Below, one piece after another: positions 1 to 6,560 of a stretch of DNA of 15,446 nucleotides. This DNA is from Oscillospiraceae bacterium (GTDB lineage: Bacteria; Bacillota; Clostridia; Oscillospirales; Oscillospiraceae), in contig JAEDEN010000042.1 of assembly GCA_016293265.1 (NCBI GenBank), positions 1 to 15,446 of the forward strand. The letters are read 5' to 3'. Position 1 is the stretch's first letter, and each line of letters opens with the position of its first letter. The notes beneath the pieces were generated by a model, which searched no databases, was not told the origin of the DNA, and saw nothing but the letters and a program-made list of their open reading frames with translations. The position numbers and the translations under genes were made by a program.

Positions 1-998
1 GGGGCGGTGTGGACGCAGCCGGTACCGGAGTCCATGGTGACGTAGTCCGCCAGCACCAGGCGGCTGGTCTTGGGCAGGAAGGGATGGTCCGCCAGCATGT
101 TCTCGAAGAAGGAGCCGGCATGGGTCTCCACGATCTCGTAGTCGGAAACGCCGCCCACCTTCATGACCTTGTCGGCCAGGGCCTCGGCCACGATATAGAC
201 CTCGCTGCTCACGTTATTTTTCACCAGGGCGTAGCTCTCATCGGGATGGAGGGCGATGGCAAGGTTCCCGGGCAGGGTCCAGATGGTGGTGGTCCAGATC
301 ACGAAAAAGAGCTTGCTCTTATCGTAGGCGGAGAGCTTGCCCTGGTCGTCATGCATGGGGAACTTCACATACACGGTGGTGCAGGGGTCGTCCTTGTACT
401 CGATCTCCGCCTCGGCCAGGGCGGTCTCGTCGTGGGGGCACCAGTACACGGGCTTGAGGCCCTTGTAGATGTAGCCCCGCTTATACATCTCACCGAACAC
501 CTTCACCTCCTCGGCCTCAAAGCCGGGATTCATGGTGAGGTAGGGGTTTTCCCAGTCGCCGATGACGCCCATGCGCTGGAAGCCCTGGCGCTGAACACCC
601 ACATAGTGCAGGGCGAACTCATGGCAGGCGGAGCGGAAGTCAGGCACGCTCATGGCTTTGTGGTTGAGCTTGTTCTGCTTGATGATGGCGGACTCGATGG
701 GCATTCCGTGGTTATCCCAGCCGGGGATATAGGGGGTGTAGTAGCCCCGCATGGCATAGGAGCGGACGATGATGTCCTTGATGGACTTGTTCAGGGCGTG
801 GCCCATGTGCAGCGCGCCGTTGGAAAACGGAGGGCCGTCGTGGAGGGAGAACCGGGGCTTGCCCTCGTTCTTCTTCAGCAGCTCGTTGTACAGGTCCTGC
901 TCCTGCCAGCGCTTCAGCATCTCCGGCTCCCGCTTGGGAAGGCCTGCGCGCATGGGGAATTCCGTCTTGGGCAGATTGATGGTCTTGTTGTAATCCAT
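1..998 (-). CDS. ileS: Isoleucyl-tRNA synthetase, N-terminal part (runs off the left edge)
   Basis: Charges tRNA-Ile with isoleucine in the cytoplasm (class I synthetase). About 332 N-terminal residues are visible; the family is usually 900-1,050 residues, so roughly a third is present and the rest lies beyond base 1. The class I HIGH signature reads HMGH at residues 64-67. It is followed by the conserved GWDNHGMPIE block near 93-102, and the visible part ends in DSGTGCVHTA, a conserved stretch of the editing (CP1) domain. The KMSKS loop is outside the window. The start ATG (998-996) has an AAAGGAG ribosome site about 10 nt upstream. The gene sits downstream of its own promoter and a T-box leader, so it is controlled by tRNA-Ile charging. 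Identity is very secure. Confidence 0.97.
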   Translation of the reverse strand, partial: MDYNKTINLPKTEFPMRAGLPKREPEMLKRWQEQDLYNELLKKNEGKPRFSLHDGPPFSNGALHMGHALNKSIKDIIVRSYAMRGYYTPYIPGWDNHGMPIESAIIKQNKLNHKAMSVPDFRSACHEFALHYVGVQRQGFQRMGVIGDWENPYLTMNPGFEAEEVKVFGEMYKRGYIYKGLKPVYWCPHDETALAEAEIEYKDDPCTTVYVKFPMHDDQGKLSAYDKSKLFFVIWTTTIWTLPGNLAIALHPDESYALVKNNVSSEVYIVAEALADKVMKVGGVSDYEIVETHAGSFFENMLADHPFLPKTSRLVLADYVTMDSGTGCVHTA

Positions 999-1065
999 AT
1001 CCGCGTCTCCTTTGATCCTATAGAATTTGGGTTTTTCAAGTTGGTCCGGCTTCCCGGAGAAGCCA

Positions 1066-1104
1066 AAAAACAAAAACACCCTGTCTCTTACAAGAGACAG
1101 GGTG
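1066..1104 (-). terminator. Regulated intrinsic terminator of the ileS T-box
   Basis: A GC-rich hairpin pairs 1092-1104 with 1077-1089 (13 complementary positions with a very tight 2-nt centre, so the top pairs probably open). On the minus strand it is followed by a T-rich run at 1076-1065. It competes with the antiterminator formed by the T-box sequence just upstream. Confidence 0.93.
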
Positions 1105-1351
1105 CGAAATACACTCTGCGGTACCACTCTCGGTCGCCGCGCCCTCTCGGTACACGGCCGCTCACCGCCCGCTGTCACGGGCCGATGCGGTAACGGGCAT
1201 CACACGTCCAAGCTTACTCGCGTCGTCTTTCAGCCGGAGGCTCCAAGGTGATTTTCATCCGCCGCGCCGCGCCGCCTTCCACCAACCGGCGGCTCTCTTT
1301 GCCGGAAGCGGGGGATTACTCGTCCTTTTCCTCGCCAAAATGTTCAATTAC
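1066..1351 (-). promoter_or_regulatory. T-box riboswitch leader of ileS, isoleucine specifier
   Basis: The leader RNA reads uncharged tRNA and decides between termination and read-through into ileS. On the minus strand it starts after the -10 at 1358-1363 and shows the usual T-box order. First comes a GGACGAGTAA block at the base of stem I, near 1316-1325. A specifier region with an ATC triplet at 1252-1250 (isoleucine codon, followed by ACC) comes next. An AGTAAGCTTGGACG linker element lies near 1208-1221, and the T-box proper GAGTGGTACCGC at 1118-1129 carries the UGGN bulge that pairs with the tRNA acceptor end. It ends in the intrinsic terminator 1066-1104. The element order is seen directly. 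The ATC assignment is inferred from position and agrees with the downstream gene. Confidence 0.93.
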
Positions 1352-1357
1352 TCAGTC

Positions 1358-1385
1358 ATCATACCACATTTTTGTTGTTTGTCAA
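1358..1385 (-). promoter_or_regulatory. Sigma-A promoter of ileS
   Basis: On the minus strand a perfect TTGACA (1385-1380), a 16-nt spacer and TATGAT (1363-1358) with an extended TGG just before the -10. Transcription would begin near 1351, exactly where the T-box leader starts. Confidence 0.9.
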
Positions 1386-1410
1386 TGGATTTCAGTCAAA
1401 AACTCCGTTC

Positions 1411-1440
1411 AAAAAGAAGCACCGGAGCACGTGCTCCGGT
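1411..1440 (-). terminator. Intrinsic terminator, perfect 10+10 bp palindrome
   Basis: Bases 1421-1440 are a perfect inverted repeat (arms ACCGGAGCAC / GTGCTCCGGT, no spacer, so a few central pairs must open). On the minus strand it is followed by GCTTCTTTTT at 1420-1411. It ends the transcript carrying the 57-residue ORF, probably the end of the whole GntR/ABC operon, and separates it from the ileS promoter 26 nt further on. Confidence 0.82.
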
Positions 1441-1499
1441 CCTCCGTTCCCCGGGGCGGCCTTGTCCTGCCATCCCGCCGCCGGGCGTCTTTCCATGAA

Positions 1500-1673
1500 T
1501 CACTGATAACGGAACTGGCGGCAGGTGTACTGGTCCACACAGTTCATGAACATCTCCCGGCTGTGGAACTCCAGCATCTGGCAGCCCTTCTCCTCATGGA
1601 AGGAGACAATCCGCCGCTCCGTATCCACCCAAATGCGCCAGCGGCGCGGTTCCTTTCTCGCGATCACTTCCAT
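1500..1673 (-). CDS. Small uncharacterised protein, 57 residues
   Basis: I do not recognise a named family. It starts at ATG 1673-1671 with an AAGGGAGA ribosome site about 8 nt upstream and ends at TGA 1500-1502. The terminator at 1411-1440 follows about 60 nt later, so the unit is complete. The product is soluble-looking and basic at the N-terminus (MEVIARKEPRRWRIWVD). It then has a mixed stretch with IVSFHEEKGCQMLEFHS and a C-terminal MFMNCVDQYTCRQFRYQ. It has three cysteines (about residues 31, 45 and 51), two of them near the end, and no membrane segment. Codons favour G/C in the third position like the neighbours. It lies 96 nt after the TraX gene without an obvious terminator or strong promoter between, so it may be the last gene of that operon. 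Coding is likely; function is unknown. Confidence 0.72.
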   Translation of the reverse strand: MEVIARKEPRRWRIWVDTERRIVSFHEEKGCQMLEFHSREMFMNCVDQYTCRQFRYQ

Positions 1674-1769
1674 AAAGAGTCTCCCTTTCCGCTGTATTCA
1701 GTCTCTGATAATAAGACGACGGAACCAGCCGTTTTGTTTCATTTTTTTATAGATTTCTGAAAAAACTTT

Positions 1770-2507
1770 TTATTGCAGGCTGAACAGCAGGTACAGTACC
1801 AGCATATGCACGGGGTAAAAGGCGTAGCAGGCGTACTGAAAGCCCTTGCTGTGATAGCCCTGGCGTCCGCGGTAGAGCCAGATGGGCACCAGCGCCAGCA
1901 GGGCAAGGCCCTGCTGCACCAGGAAGAATTCCCTGCCCAACAGGGTCACGGGCCAGGCAAGGCCGCTGAGCACCTCCACATTCAGGTAGTACAGCGCCGC
2001 CAGCTGCCCCGCAAGGCACCACCACTTCCGCCCGAGGAAGAAGTAGAACACCAGCACCGTCACAACGCCTACGCCGTTGTAGTCCACCATGGTGACAAGT
2101 CCCAGCAGCCAGCCGCCCAGCACCGTCCCCGCGGCGGTAAGCACCCGCAGCGCGGCATTTCCCCTTTTCCGTGCCAATTCGTTGAGGTGGATGCACCCGA
2201 TCCCCAGCAGCAGCGTCCAGATCACGTTCTGGTGGAAGGGGTAAAAGAGGCTGGAACCGTACATCAGGTTGAAGGGAATTTCGGAAAGCAGGGCGAACAC
2301 GGTCAGCCGCAGCACATAGCGTTTGAGGTTCTTCGTGTGGAAGTAGCCCTCCACCGCCAGAAAGGCGAAGAGGGGATAAGCAAGGCGGCCCAGGCTGTTG
2401 AGCCACTGGCTGCCCGGGATCACGGTGGCCCACAGGTGGTCGCACAGCATCAGGGCCATGGCCAGGATGTGCAGCGACGCGGAGGAGAGGTCGAAGTGCT
2501 TTTTCAT
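1770..2507 (-). CDS. TraX-family integral membrane protein
   Basis: A 245-residue polytopic membrane protein of the TraX family (Pfam TraX). It is recognised by the N-terminal LHILAMALMLCDHLWATVI block, the PLFAFLAVEGYFHT segment (residues ~45-58), LLSEIPFNLMYGSS (~73-86) and a C-terminal YACYAFYPVHMLVLYLL helix. Hydrophobic segments cover most of the length, perhaps eight or nine helices. F-plasmid TraX N-acetylates pilin. Chromosomal Firmicute homologues are common and have no proven substrate, and no conjugation gene is nearby, so acyl transfer onto an envelope component is only an inference. The start ATG overlaps the TGA of the upstream amidase gene (ATGA, 2504-2507) and has an AAAGGAG ribosome site, so the two are translationally coupled. 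The family call is secure; the role is not. Confidence 0.88.
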   Translation of the reverse strand: MKKHFDLSSASLHILAMALMLCDHLWATVIPGSQWLNSLGRLAYPLFAFLAVEGYFHTKNLKRYVLRLTVFALLSEIPFNLMYGSSLFYPFHQNVIWTLLLGIGCIHLNELARKRGNAALRVLTAAGTVLGGWLLGLVTMVDYNGVGVVTVLVFYFFLGRKWWCLAGQLAALYYLNVEVLSGLAWPVTLLGREFFLVQQGLALLALVPIWLYRGRQGYHSKGFQYACYAFYPVHMLVLYLLFSLQ

Positions 2508-3154
2508 GGATTCTCCTTTGTCTCAAGCGATGCGGCCACGTCGGCCTTGAAGGCGGTCCAGGCCTCCTCGTGGTCCACGTAGTATTTCGGGCAGATCTTT
2601 CCCGTTACATCGTAGTGGCGGATGACATCCTCCCCGGGATCCAGGCCGAAGGTCCCGCACAGCCATGCCGTCAGCTCCACCACTCTCCCATAGGTCACAG
2701 GGGAAAACCGGCCGGTTTCATCGTCGTGACAGACCTCGATGGAGACCGTGTCCTCGTTGCGCTGGTTGGAGGCATAGGCAATTTCAGTGAGGGGTACACA
2801 GGCGATGACCTCCCCCTCCAACCCCACAATAAAGTGGCTGCTGGCATAGGTCTCCTTGCTGGAGGCCAGGGAATTGAAATAATTCCGGTTGGCCATGGCG
2901 GAGGTGCCGGGATTACCCACATAGTGGATGACCACGCCTTTGATCTCCGTCAGGGGCAGGGTGGGCCGGGACTGGGGATTGATGGAGATGTATTCCTCCT
3001 CCACATAGTCCGGCAAAACCACGCCCTCCCCGGGGAGGGGCTTTCCCTCCCCCAGGCGGAGCACCAGCAGCACTGCATTGGCCACCGCCAGCCCCAGTGC
3101 CACGCACAGCAGCACAAAGTTCCGGTTCAGCCGTCTTCTTCTGTAACGCGTCAT
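2504..3154 (-). CDS. Membrane-anchored N-acetylmuramoyl-L-alanine amidase (Amidase_2/PGRP fold)
   Basis: A zinc amidase that cuts the bond between N-acetylmuramic acid and L-alanine in peptidoglycan, acting outside the membrane. The 216-residue protein has a very basic N-terminus (MTRYRRRRLNR), one membrane anchor at about 13-33 with no lipobox, a linker, then the Amidase_2 domain at ~65-200. Zinc ligands are visible as H77 (VVIHYVGN), H180 (IRHYDVTGK) and C188. The 8-residue H-to-C spacing and K186 match the T7 lysozyme arrangement (H122, K128, C130). E140 in the SIEV motif is the likely AmpD-type catalytic glutamate. No extra wall-binding domain is present. It starts 1 nt after the permease gene stops and overlaps the TraX gene by 4 nt. 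Enzyme class is secure; whether it remodels, recycles or responds to damage is inferred. Confidence 0.9.
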   Translation of the reverse strand: MTRYRRRRLNRNFVLLCVALGLAVANAVLLVLRLGEGKPLPGEGVVLPDYVEEEYISINPQSRPTLPLTEIKGVVIHYVGNPGTSAMANRNYFNSLASSKETYASSHFIVGLEGEVIACVPLTEIAYASNQRNEDTVSIEVCHDDETGRFSPVTYGRVVELTAWLCGTFGLDPGEDVIRHYDVTGKICPKYYVDHEEAWTAFKADVAASLETKENP

Positions 3155-3155
3155 A

Positions 3156-5099
3156 TCAGGCCGTCACACCCGCCACAAACACTTCCGTGGCCCCGTCGGC
3201 GCCGCCGATGATGCCCACGGAGGCCTCGTTTCCATAGACGGTTTCGTATTCCCGGTAAAACGCCTCATCCCTGTACCGCTCAGGGTACTTTTCCCCCAGA
3301 GGGCGCAGGTCCTCCTTCACCAGAAGGCCCATACGCTCCAGCAGGCCCAGGGTCTCCTTCATCTCAGGACGGAGGTTGACGGAGATGTAGTCGTAATGCC
3401 TTCCGTTCCAGCCGGAATCATAGTAAAAGCTGAACTCCAGACAGGCCTCCAGGCAGCCGGCATCGTCGGACTCGAAGAAGTCATATTCGCCCCAGTTTCC
3501 GTTTTGCATATCCCGGCCCACGGCGGCGAGAAGCTCCCCGGCCTCCCGGGAGTTGAAGTCATAGGTGTCGTTTTCAAGGCCCCAGATGTTGGCGGACTCC
3601 ACGGTATAACGGCTGTCTCCCAGGTGGAGGCGCTTGGCCTTGGCGGCCTCGCAGTTCACGAAGTCGTTCAGCAGGAAGTCATAGGTGCCCTCCCGGGCCA
3701 TGCGTTCACGGGTCAGCGGGACCCAGTAGCGGCGGCTCATCTCCACGCCGCCCTTTAGGGTATAGGTGAAGGAAATACTATTATACTCCGCCTCACCGGA
3801 ATATCTAAAGTCGGTGATGTAGTCCGCGTCGGCGGCAACGGCGCCATGAAGGGCGCGGGCCCGGTCCATGAGGAGGTCATCCTCACCGGGCACCAGCCGG
3901 TAGGTATTGCCGGCGGTGCGCATTTCCAGCACTTCGATGGCGGAGGCGTCGGGCACCCGGCGCTCCACGCCAAAGGCGTCAGCCTCCAACCCCACGCAAA
4001 GGGCCGCGGAGAGAACCGCCAGAGCCACAAGGCCCTTCCAGCTCCCCCGGAACACCCGCAGGCTCTTGGCCAGGAGCATGGAGGCGGCATAGTAGCCGAT
4101 ACCGCCGGCCACCACCATGCAGATGGCCATGGGAATGACGGTATAGGTGCCGTCCGCCAAGAGCAGCAGGTACAGGGCCTGGCCTCCCAGCAGGGCTCCG
4201 CAGACCGTGACGCCCCAGCGGAACACCGGCTTCATCCAGCCAACGGCCACCACATCCCCGGCGGACTCGCTGCTGCGGCGGCGGTAAAGGCGCCACGCCA
4301 AGACCAGCAGTACCAGGCCCACGGCGGCATAGATAGCCACGAGATGCCCGTTTTCCATGGTGACGGAGGTGATCTCGCTCCGGTAATAACTTCCGTCCGG
4401 ATTCGCAATCTGGGTGTACTCCGTGTCCACACGCATTTGCTTCATGAGATACACCGTGGGGGAGAGGAACTCCACCACGCCGTTATACTCCCGTTCCAGG
4501 CCGAAGAGGAAACCGTTGGCGAAGGTGGACACCATGAAGTCCATGATGACGGCCAGGAAGTGGAAGATGAAGTACAGCGCCGGCATGGCGAACATATTGC
4601 CTGTGACAAAGGCCACGGCGGTGGCGGAAGAAAAGTAGAAGAAGCTCTCCGCCATCACAGCGCCGGTGGCTACAAGCACGCCCACCGGCTCAAAAAAGCC
4701 GAAAAGGAGACTCATCAAAACGGTGAGGATCCCCGTCACCGCGTAAGGGATGAGCAGCATGGTCATGCCGGAGAGGAAGTTCGTCACAAACAGCCCCTGC
4801 CTCCGGATGGGGAGGGCGTGCATCAGCCCCACGCTGCGGGAGGTGTAAAGATAGCTCCAAACCGCCAGGGCGCAGAGCACTGCGTAAAACAGTGAGACCA
4901 CCGGCAGGGCGTAAGCCGCTACATTGTAGTACATTTCTGTCATTTCCAGGGGCTTTACAGAATAGCCCCGCTGGATCTGCATGAACAGCATCAGGGGAAA
5001 CAGCGCCCCGGCGAAGCTGGCCATTCCCCACATGGGCCAGAATCGGGTCAGGTTTTTGCGGTACAGGGTCCGATTAAAGCACGATGTCCTTGACGGCAT
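3156..5099 (-). CDS. ABC transporter permease, YtrC/YtrD-like, with large C-terminal extracellular domain
   Basis: Membrane half of an ABC-2 type exporter-like system encoded with the ATPase upstream. About 647 residues. Hydrophobic helices lie near 23-41, 59-83, 110-135, 140-165, 168-192, 253-270, 296-315, 320-345 and 355-372. Then comes a soluble, acidic, tyrosine-rich domain of about 275 residues that should lie outside. I choose ATG 5099-5097 because a GGGAGG ribosome site lies 8-9 nt before it; the in-frame GTG at 5108 overlaps that site. The start lies inside the 3' end of the ATPase gene (26 nt overlap). The last residues read SVGIIGGADGATEVFVAG, resembling a motif of the sodium-pumping decarboxylase beta subunit, with no other similarity that I see. 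The substrate is unknown; B. subtilis Ytr relatives respond to cell-wall antibiotics. Confidence 0.85.
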   Translation of the reverse strand: MPSRTSCFNRTLYRKNLTRFWPMWGMASFAGALFPLMLFMQIQRGYSVKPLEMTEMYYNVAAYALPVVSLFYAVLCALAVWSYLYTSRSVGLMHALPIRRQGLFVTNFLSGMTMLLIPYAVTGILTVLMSLLFGFFEPVGVLVATGAVMAESFFYFSSATAVAFVTGNMFAMPALYFIFHFLAVIMDFMVSTFANGFLFGLEREYNGVVEFLSPTVYLMKQMRVDTEYTQIANPDGSYYRSEITSVTMENGHLVAIYAAVGLVLLVLAWRLYRRRSSESAGDVVAVGWMKPVFRWGVTVCGALLGGQALYLLLLADGTYTVIPMAICMVVAGGIGYYAASMLLAKSLRVFRGSWKGLVALAVLSAALCVGLEADAFGVERRVPDASAIEVLEMRTAGNTYRLVPGEDDLLMDRARALHGAVAADADYITDFRYSGEAEYNSISFTYTLKGGVEMSRRYWVPLTRERMAREGTYDFLLNDFVNCEAAKAKRLHLGDSRYTVESANIWGLENDTYDFNSREAGELLAAVGRDMQNGNWGEYDFFESDDAGCLEACLEFSFYYDSGWNGRHYDYISVNLRPEMKETLGLLERMGLLVKEDLRPLGEKYPERYRDEAFYREYETVYGNEASVGIIGGADGATEVFVAGVTA

Positions 5100-5970
5100 A
5101 ATCCGCACCTCCCAGTTCGTAAATAAAGATCTCTTCCAAAGTCAAGGGCACCGCGTCCACCAGCAGCGGGTCATAGGCCGCCACCCGGGCGGTGGCCTCT
5201 TCGGCATTGGCCCGCATGATGAGGGTATGGATGCGGCCCACTTTGCTGGCGTGGAGCACATTCAGCTCCGGCGGGACGTCGCTCATCCCGTCCTTGAACA
5301 CCACCTGAAGCTTCACCATGTTGTCCTGGAGCTGGGCCAGGCTCCGTTCCAGCAGCACCTTGCCGTGGTCCATAATGCCCACGTGGTCGCACACGTCCTC
5401 CAGCTCCCGCAGGTTGTGGGAAGATACCAGCACCGTGGTGCCCCGCTCACTGACGTCGCCCATCATCAGGGACCATACCTGGCGGCGCATCACCGGGTCC
5501 AGGCCGTCCACCGGCTCATCCAGCACCAGATAATCCGGCATGGCGGAAAGGGCCAGCCAGAAGGCCACCTGCTTCTGCATTCCCTTGGAAAGGCGGCGGA
5601 TCTGGCGCTTTTCGTCGATGGAGAAGACCTCCTTCAGTTTTTCATAGCGCTCCACGGAAAAATTGGGATAAAACCCCTTGTAAAAGCGCATCATATCACG
5701 GATGGTGGACTGGGCGAAGAAGTACCAGTCGTCCGGGATCGCCGCCACTCTGGCCTTGAGGGCCGCATTTTCCCACACATCCTCCCCGTCCATGCGCACC
5801 ACGCCCGCGTCCTGGCGGTAGATCCCCGTCAGGTGGCGGATCAGGGTAGACTTGCCTGCGCCGTTGGGGCCCACCAGGCCGTAGACGCTGCCCGTCGGCA
5901 CGGTAAGGGTGGCCTCATCCAGGGCGGCAAAGCCGTCAAACTTCTTGATGACATCTTTCACTTCGATCAT
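5074..5970 (-). CDS. ABC transporter ATP-binding protein, YtrB-like
   Basis: Cytoplasmic ATPase that powers the neighbouring permease. At 298 residues it is a standard single nucleotide-binding domain plus a short C-terminal extension. Walker A is GPNGAGKST at 34-42, Q87 is a candidate Q-loop residue, the signature is LSKGM at 127-131 (in place of LSGGQ), Walker B is LVLDEP at 148-153 and the switch histidine is H185 in SSHN. The LSKGM signature and the DDWYFFAQSTIRDMM stretch are typical of the YtrB/EcsA-like group paired with GntR regulators. The start ATG overlaps the stop of the GntR gene (ATGA, 5967-5970) and has AAGGAGG 7 nt upstream. All catalytic motifs are intact. Confidence 0.95.
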   Translation of the reverse strand: MIEVKDVIKKFDGFAALDEATLTVPTGSVYGLVGPNGAGKSTLIRHLTGIYRQDAGVVRMDGEDVWENAALKARVAAIPDDWYFFAQSTIRDMMRFYKGFYPNFSVERYEKLKEVFSIDEKRQIRRLSKGMQKQVAFWLALSAMPDYLVLDEPVDGLDPVMRRQVWSLMMGDVSERGTTVLVSSHNLRELEDVCDHVGIMDHGKVLLERSLAQLQDNMVKLQVVFKDGMSDVPPELNVLHASKVGRIHTLIMRANAEEATARVAAYDPLLVDAVPLTLEEIFIYELGGADYAVKDIVL

Positions 5971-6326
5971 GTCAATACCTCCTTAATGAGCGCCGTCAGT
6001 TCCTCCTCGCCGACGCCGAGATAGCACAGCTCGCCGGCCAGGGCGCGGAACCGCTCCAACAGCTCCGCCCGGCGCTGCTGGTCGGCCTCGCCGCGGGGAG
6101 CGGCAAAGCTGCCCTTGCCGGGAATGGAGTAGGTGTATCCCTCGCCTTCCAATTCGGTATAGGCCCGCTGGATGGTGTTGGGGTTAATGGAAAGCTGCGT
6201 TGCAAGTGACCGCACGGACGGCAGCTTTTCGTCCGTTGCAATCGCCCCGGTGGCGATCAGTTTCTTGAATCCATCCTTGATCTGCTCATAGATGGGACGG
6301 GAATCCCGGTAATTCAGACTGATCAT
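5967..6326 (-). CDS. GntR-family transcriptional repressor, YtrA subfamily
   Basis: DNA-binding repressor that probably controls its own operon. At 119 residues it has a winged helix at ~10-76 (PIYEQIKDGFKKLI, LPSVRSLATQLSINPNTIQRAY, GEGYTYSIPGKGSF) and only a short helical tail. Short length without a large ligand domain is the mark of the YtrA subfamily, usually found next to ABC transporters. The reading frame stays open further upstream to 6551, but the proper start is ATG 6326-6324. It has AGGAGGTG about 5-6 nt upstream, and the protein begins MISLNYRDSRPIYEQI as relatives do. The ATPase gene follows with a 4-nt overlap. A near-perfect inverted repeat at 6449-6467 upstream is the likely operator. 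The ligand is unknown. Confidence 0.93.
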   Translation of the reverse strand: MISLNYRDSRPIYEQIKDGFKKLIATGAIATDEKLPSVRSLATQLSINPNTIQRAYTELEGEGYTYSIPGKGSFAAPRGEADQQRRAELLERFRALAGELCYLGVGEEELTALIKEVLT

Positions 6327-6337
6327 CCCCTCACCTC

Positions 6338-6427
6338 CTATCTCATTAGTAGCACTGCGAACAACACGATGCCCACCAGAAGCATGGTTCCCACGGCGGC
6401 AAGCACCGAAAAGCTGAAGATAAACAT
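6338..6427 (-). CDS. Tiny hydrophobic membrane peptide leading the GntR/ABC operon, 29 residues
   Basis: Not a recognised family. It starts at ATG 6427-6425 with AGGAGGAG 4-5 nt upstream and ends at TAG (6338-6340). That stop runs directly into the AGGAGGTG ribosome site of the GntR gene, so the two are likely coupled. The peptide begins MFIFSFSVLAAVG and is one hydrophobic helix from residue 1 to about 27 with a single charged residue, the final arginine. It would insert as a single-pass membrane peptide. It is the first gene after the promoter at 6472-6500. Such a peptide could be a small transporter subunit, a sensor or simply a leader whose translation opens the GntR site; none of these is shown. 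The ribosome site and gene packing support translation; the conclusion would weaken if relatives do not keep it. Confidence 0.68.
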   Translation of the reverse strand: MFIFSFSVLAAVGTMLLVGIVLFAVLLMR

Positions 6428-6448
6428 CCGGCTCCTCCTGTTCTAACC

Positions 6449-6467
6449 GTATTAAGTGTCTTAGTAC
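6449..6467. promoter_or_regulatory. Probable GntR/YtrA operator
   Basis: Inverted repeat GTATTAAG - TGT - CTTAGTAC (7 of 8 positions symmetric, 3-nt centre). It lies just downstream of the -10 and over the expected transcription start of the GntR operon, the usual place for autorepression. The symmetry and place are seen; binding by the encoded GntR protein is inferred. Confidence 0.72.
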
Positions 6468-6471
6468 AGTA

Positions 6472-6500
6472 AGAGTAGCATGGGGGCTACCGGTTGTCAA
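6472..6500 (-). promoter_or_regulatory. Promoter of the GntR/ABC/amidase/TraX operon
   Basis: On the minus strand a perfect TTGACA (6500-6495), 17-nt spacer and a weak -10 TACTCT (6477-6472) strengthened by an extended TGC. Transcription should start near 6465, inside the operator repeat. Confidence 0.72.
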
Positions 6501-6560
6501 GGGGAAATTTTCATTTCCGCCTCCGAAGGGCGGGGCGGTATAAAATGGCAAAAAATCAAA

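Noticed and set aside
9..1193. A 394-codon plus-strand open frame over ileS and its leader
   Set aside because: It is antisense to ileS, rich in H, G, V and L, has no recognisable domain and runs through the T-box leader.
1421..1440. The perfect 20-bp palindrome as a protein-binding site
   Set aside because: It is followed by a T-rich run on the minus strand right after a small gene, so a terminator explains it better.
1770..2507. TraX as evidence of a conjugative element
   Set aside because: No other transfer, relaxase or integrase gene is present; TraX homologues are common on Firmicute chromosomes.
3846..4895. A 349-codon plus-strand frame opposite the ABC permease
   Set aside because: Shadow of the permease gene; histidine-rich composition and no ribosome site logic.
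5100..5108. GTG start for the permease gene
   Set aside because: The GTG overlaps the GGGAGGTG ribosome site that serves the ATG at 5099.
6327..6551. N-terminal extension of the GntR gene up to 6551
   Set aside because: It would run through the operon promoter, the operator and the small membrane ORF; the internal ATG at 6326 has an ideal ribosome site and gives the normal family N-terminus.
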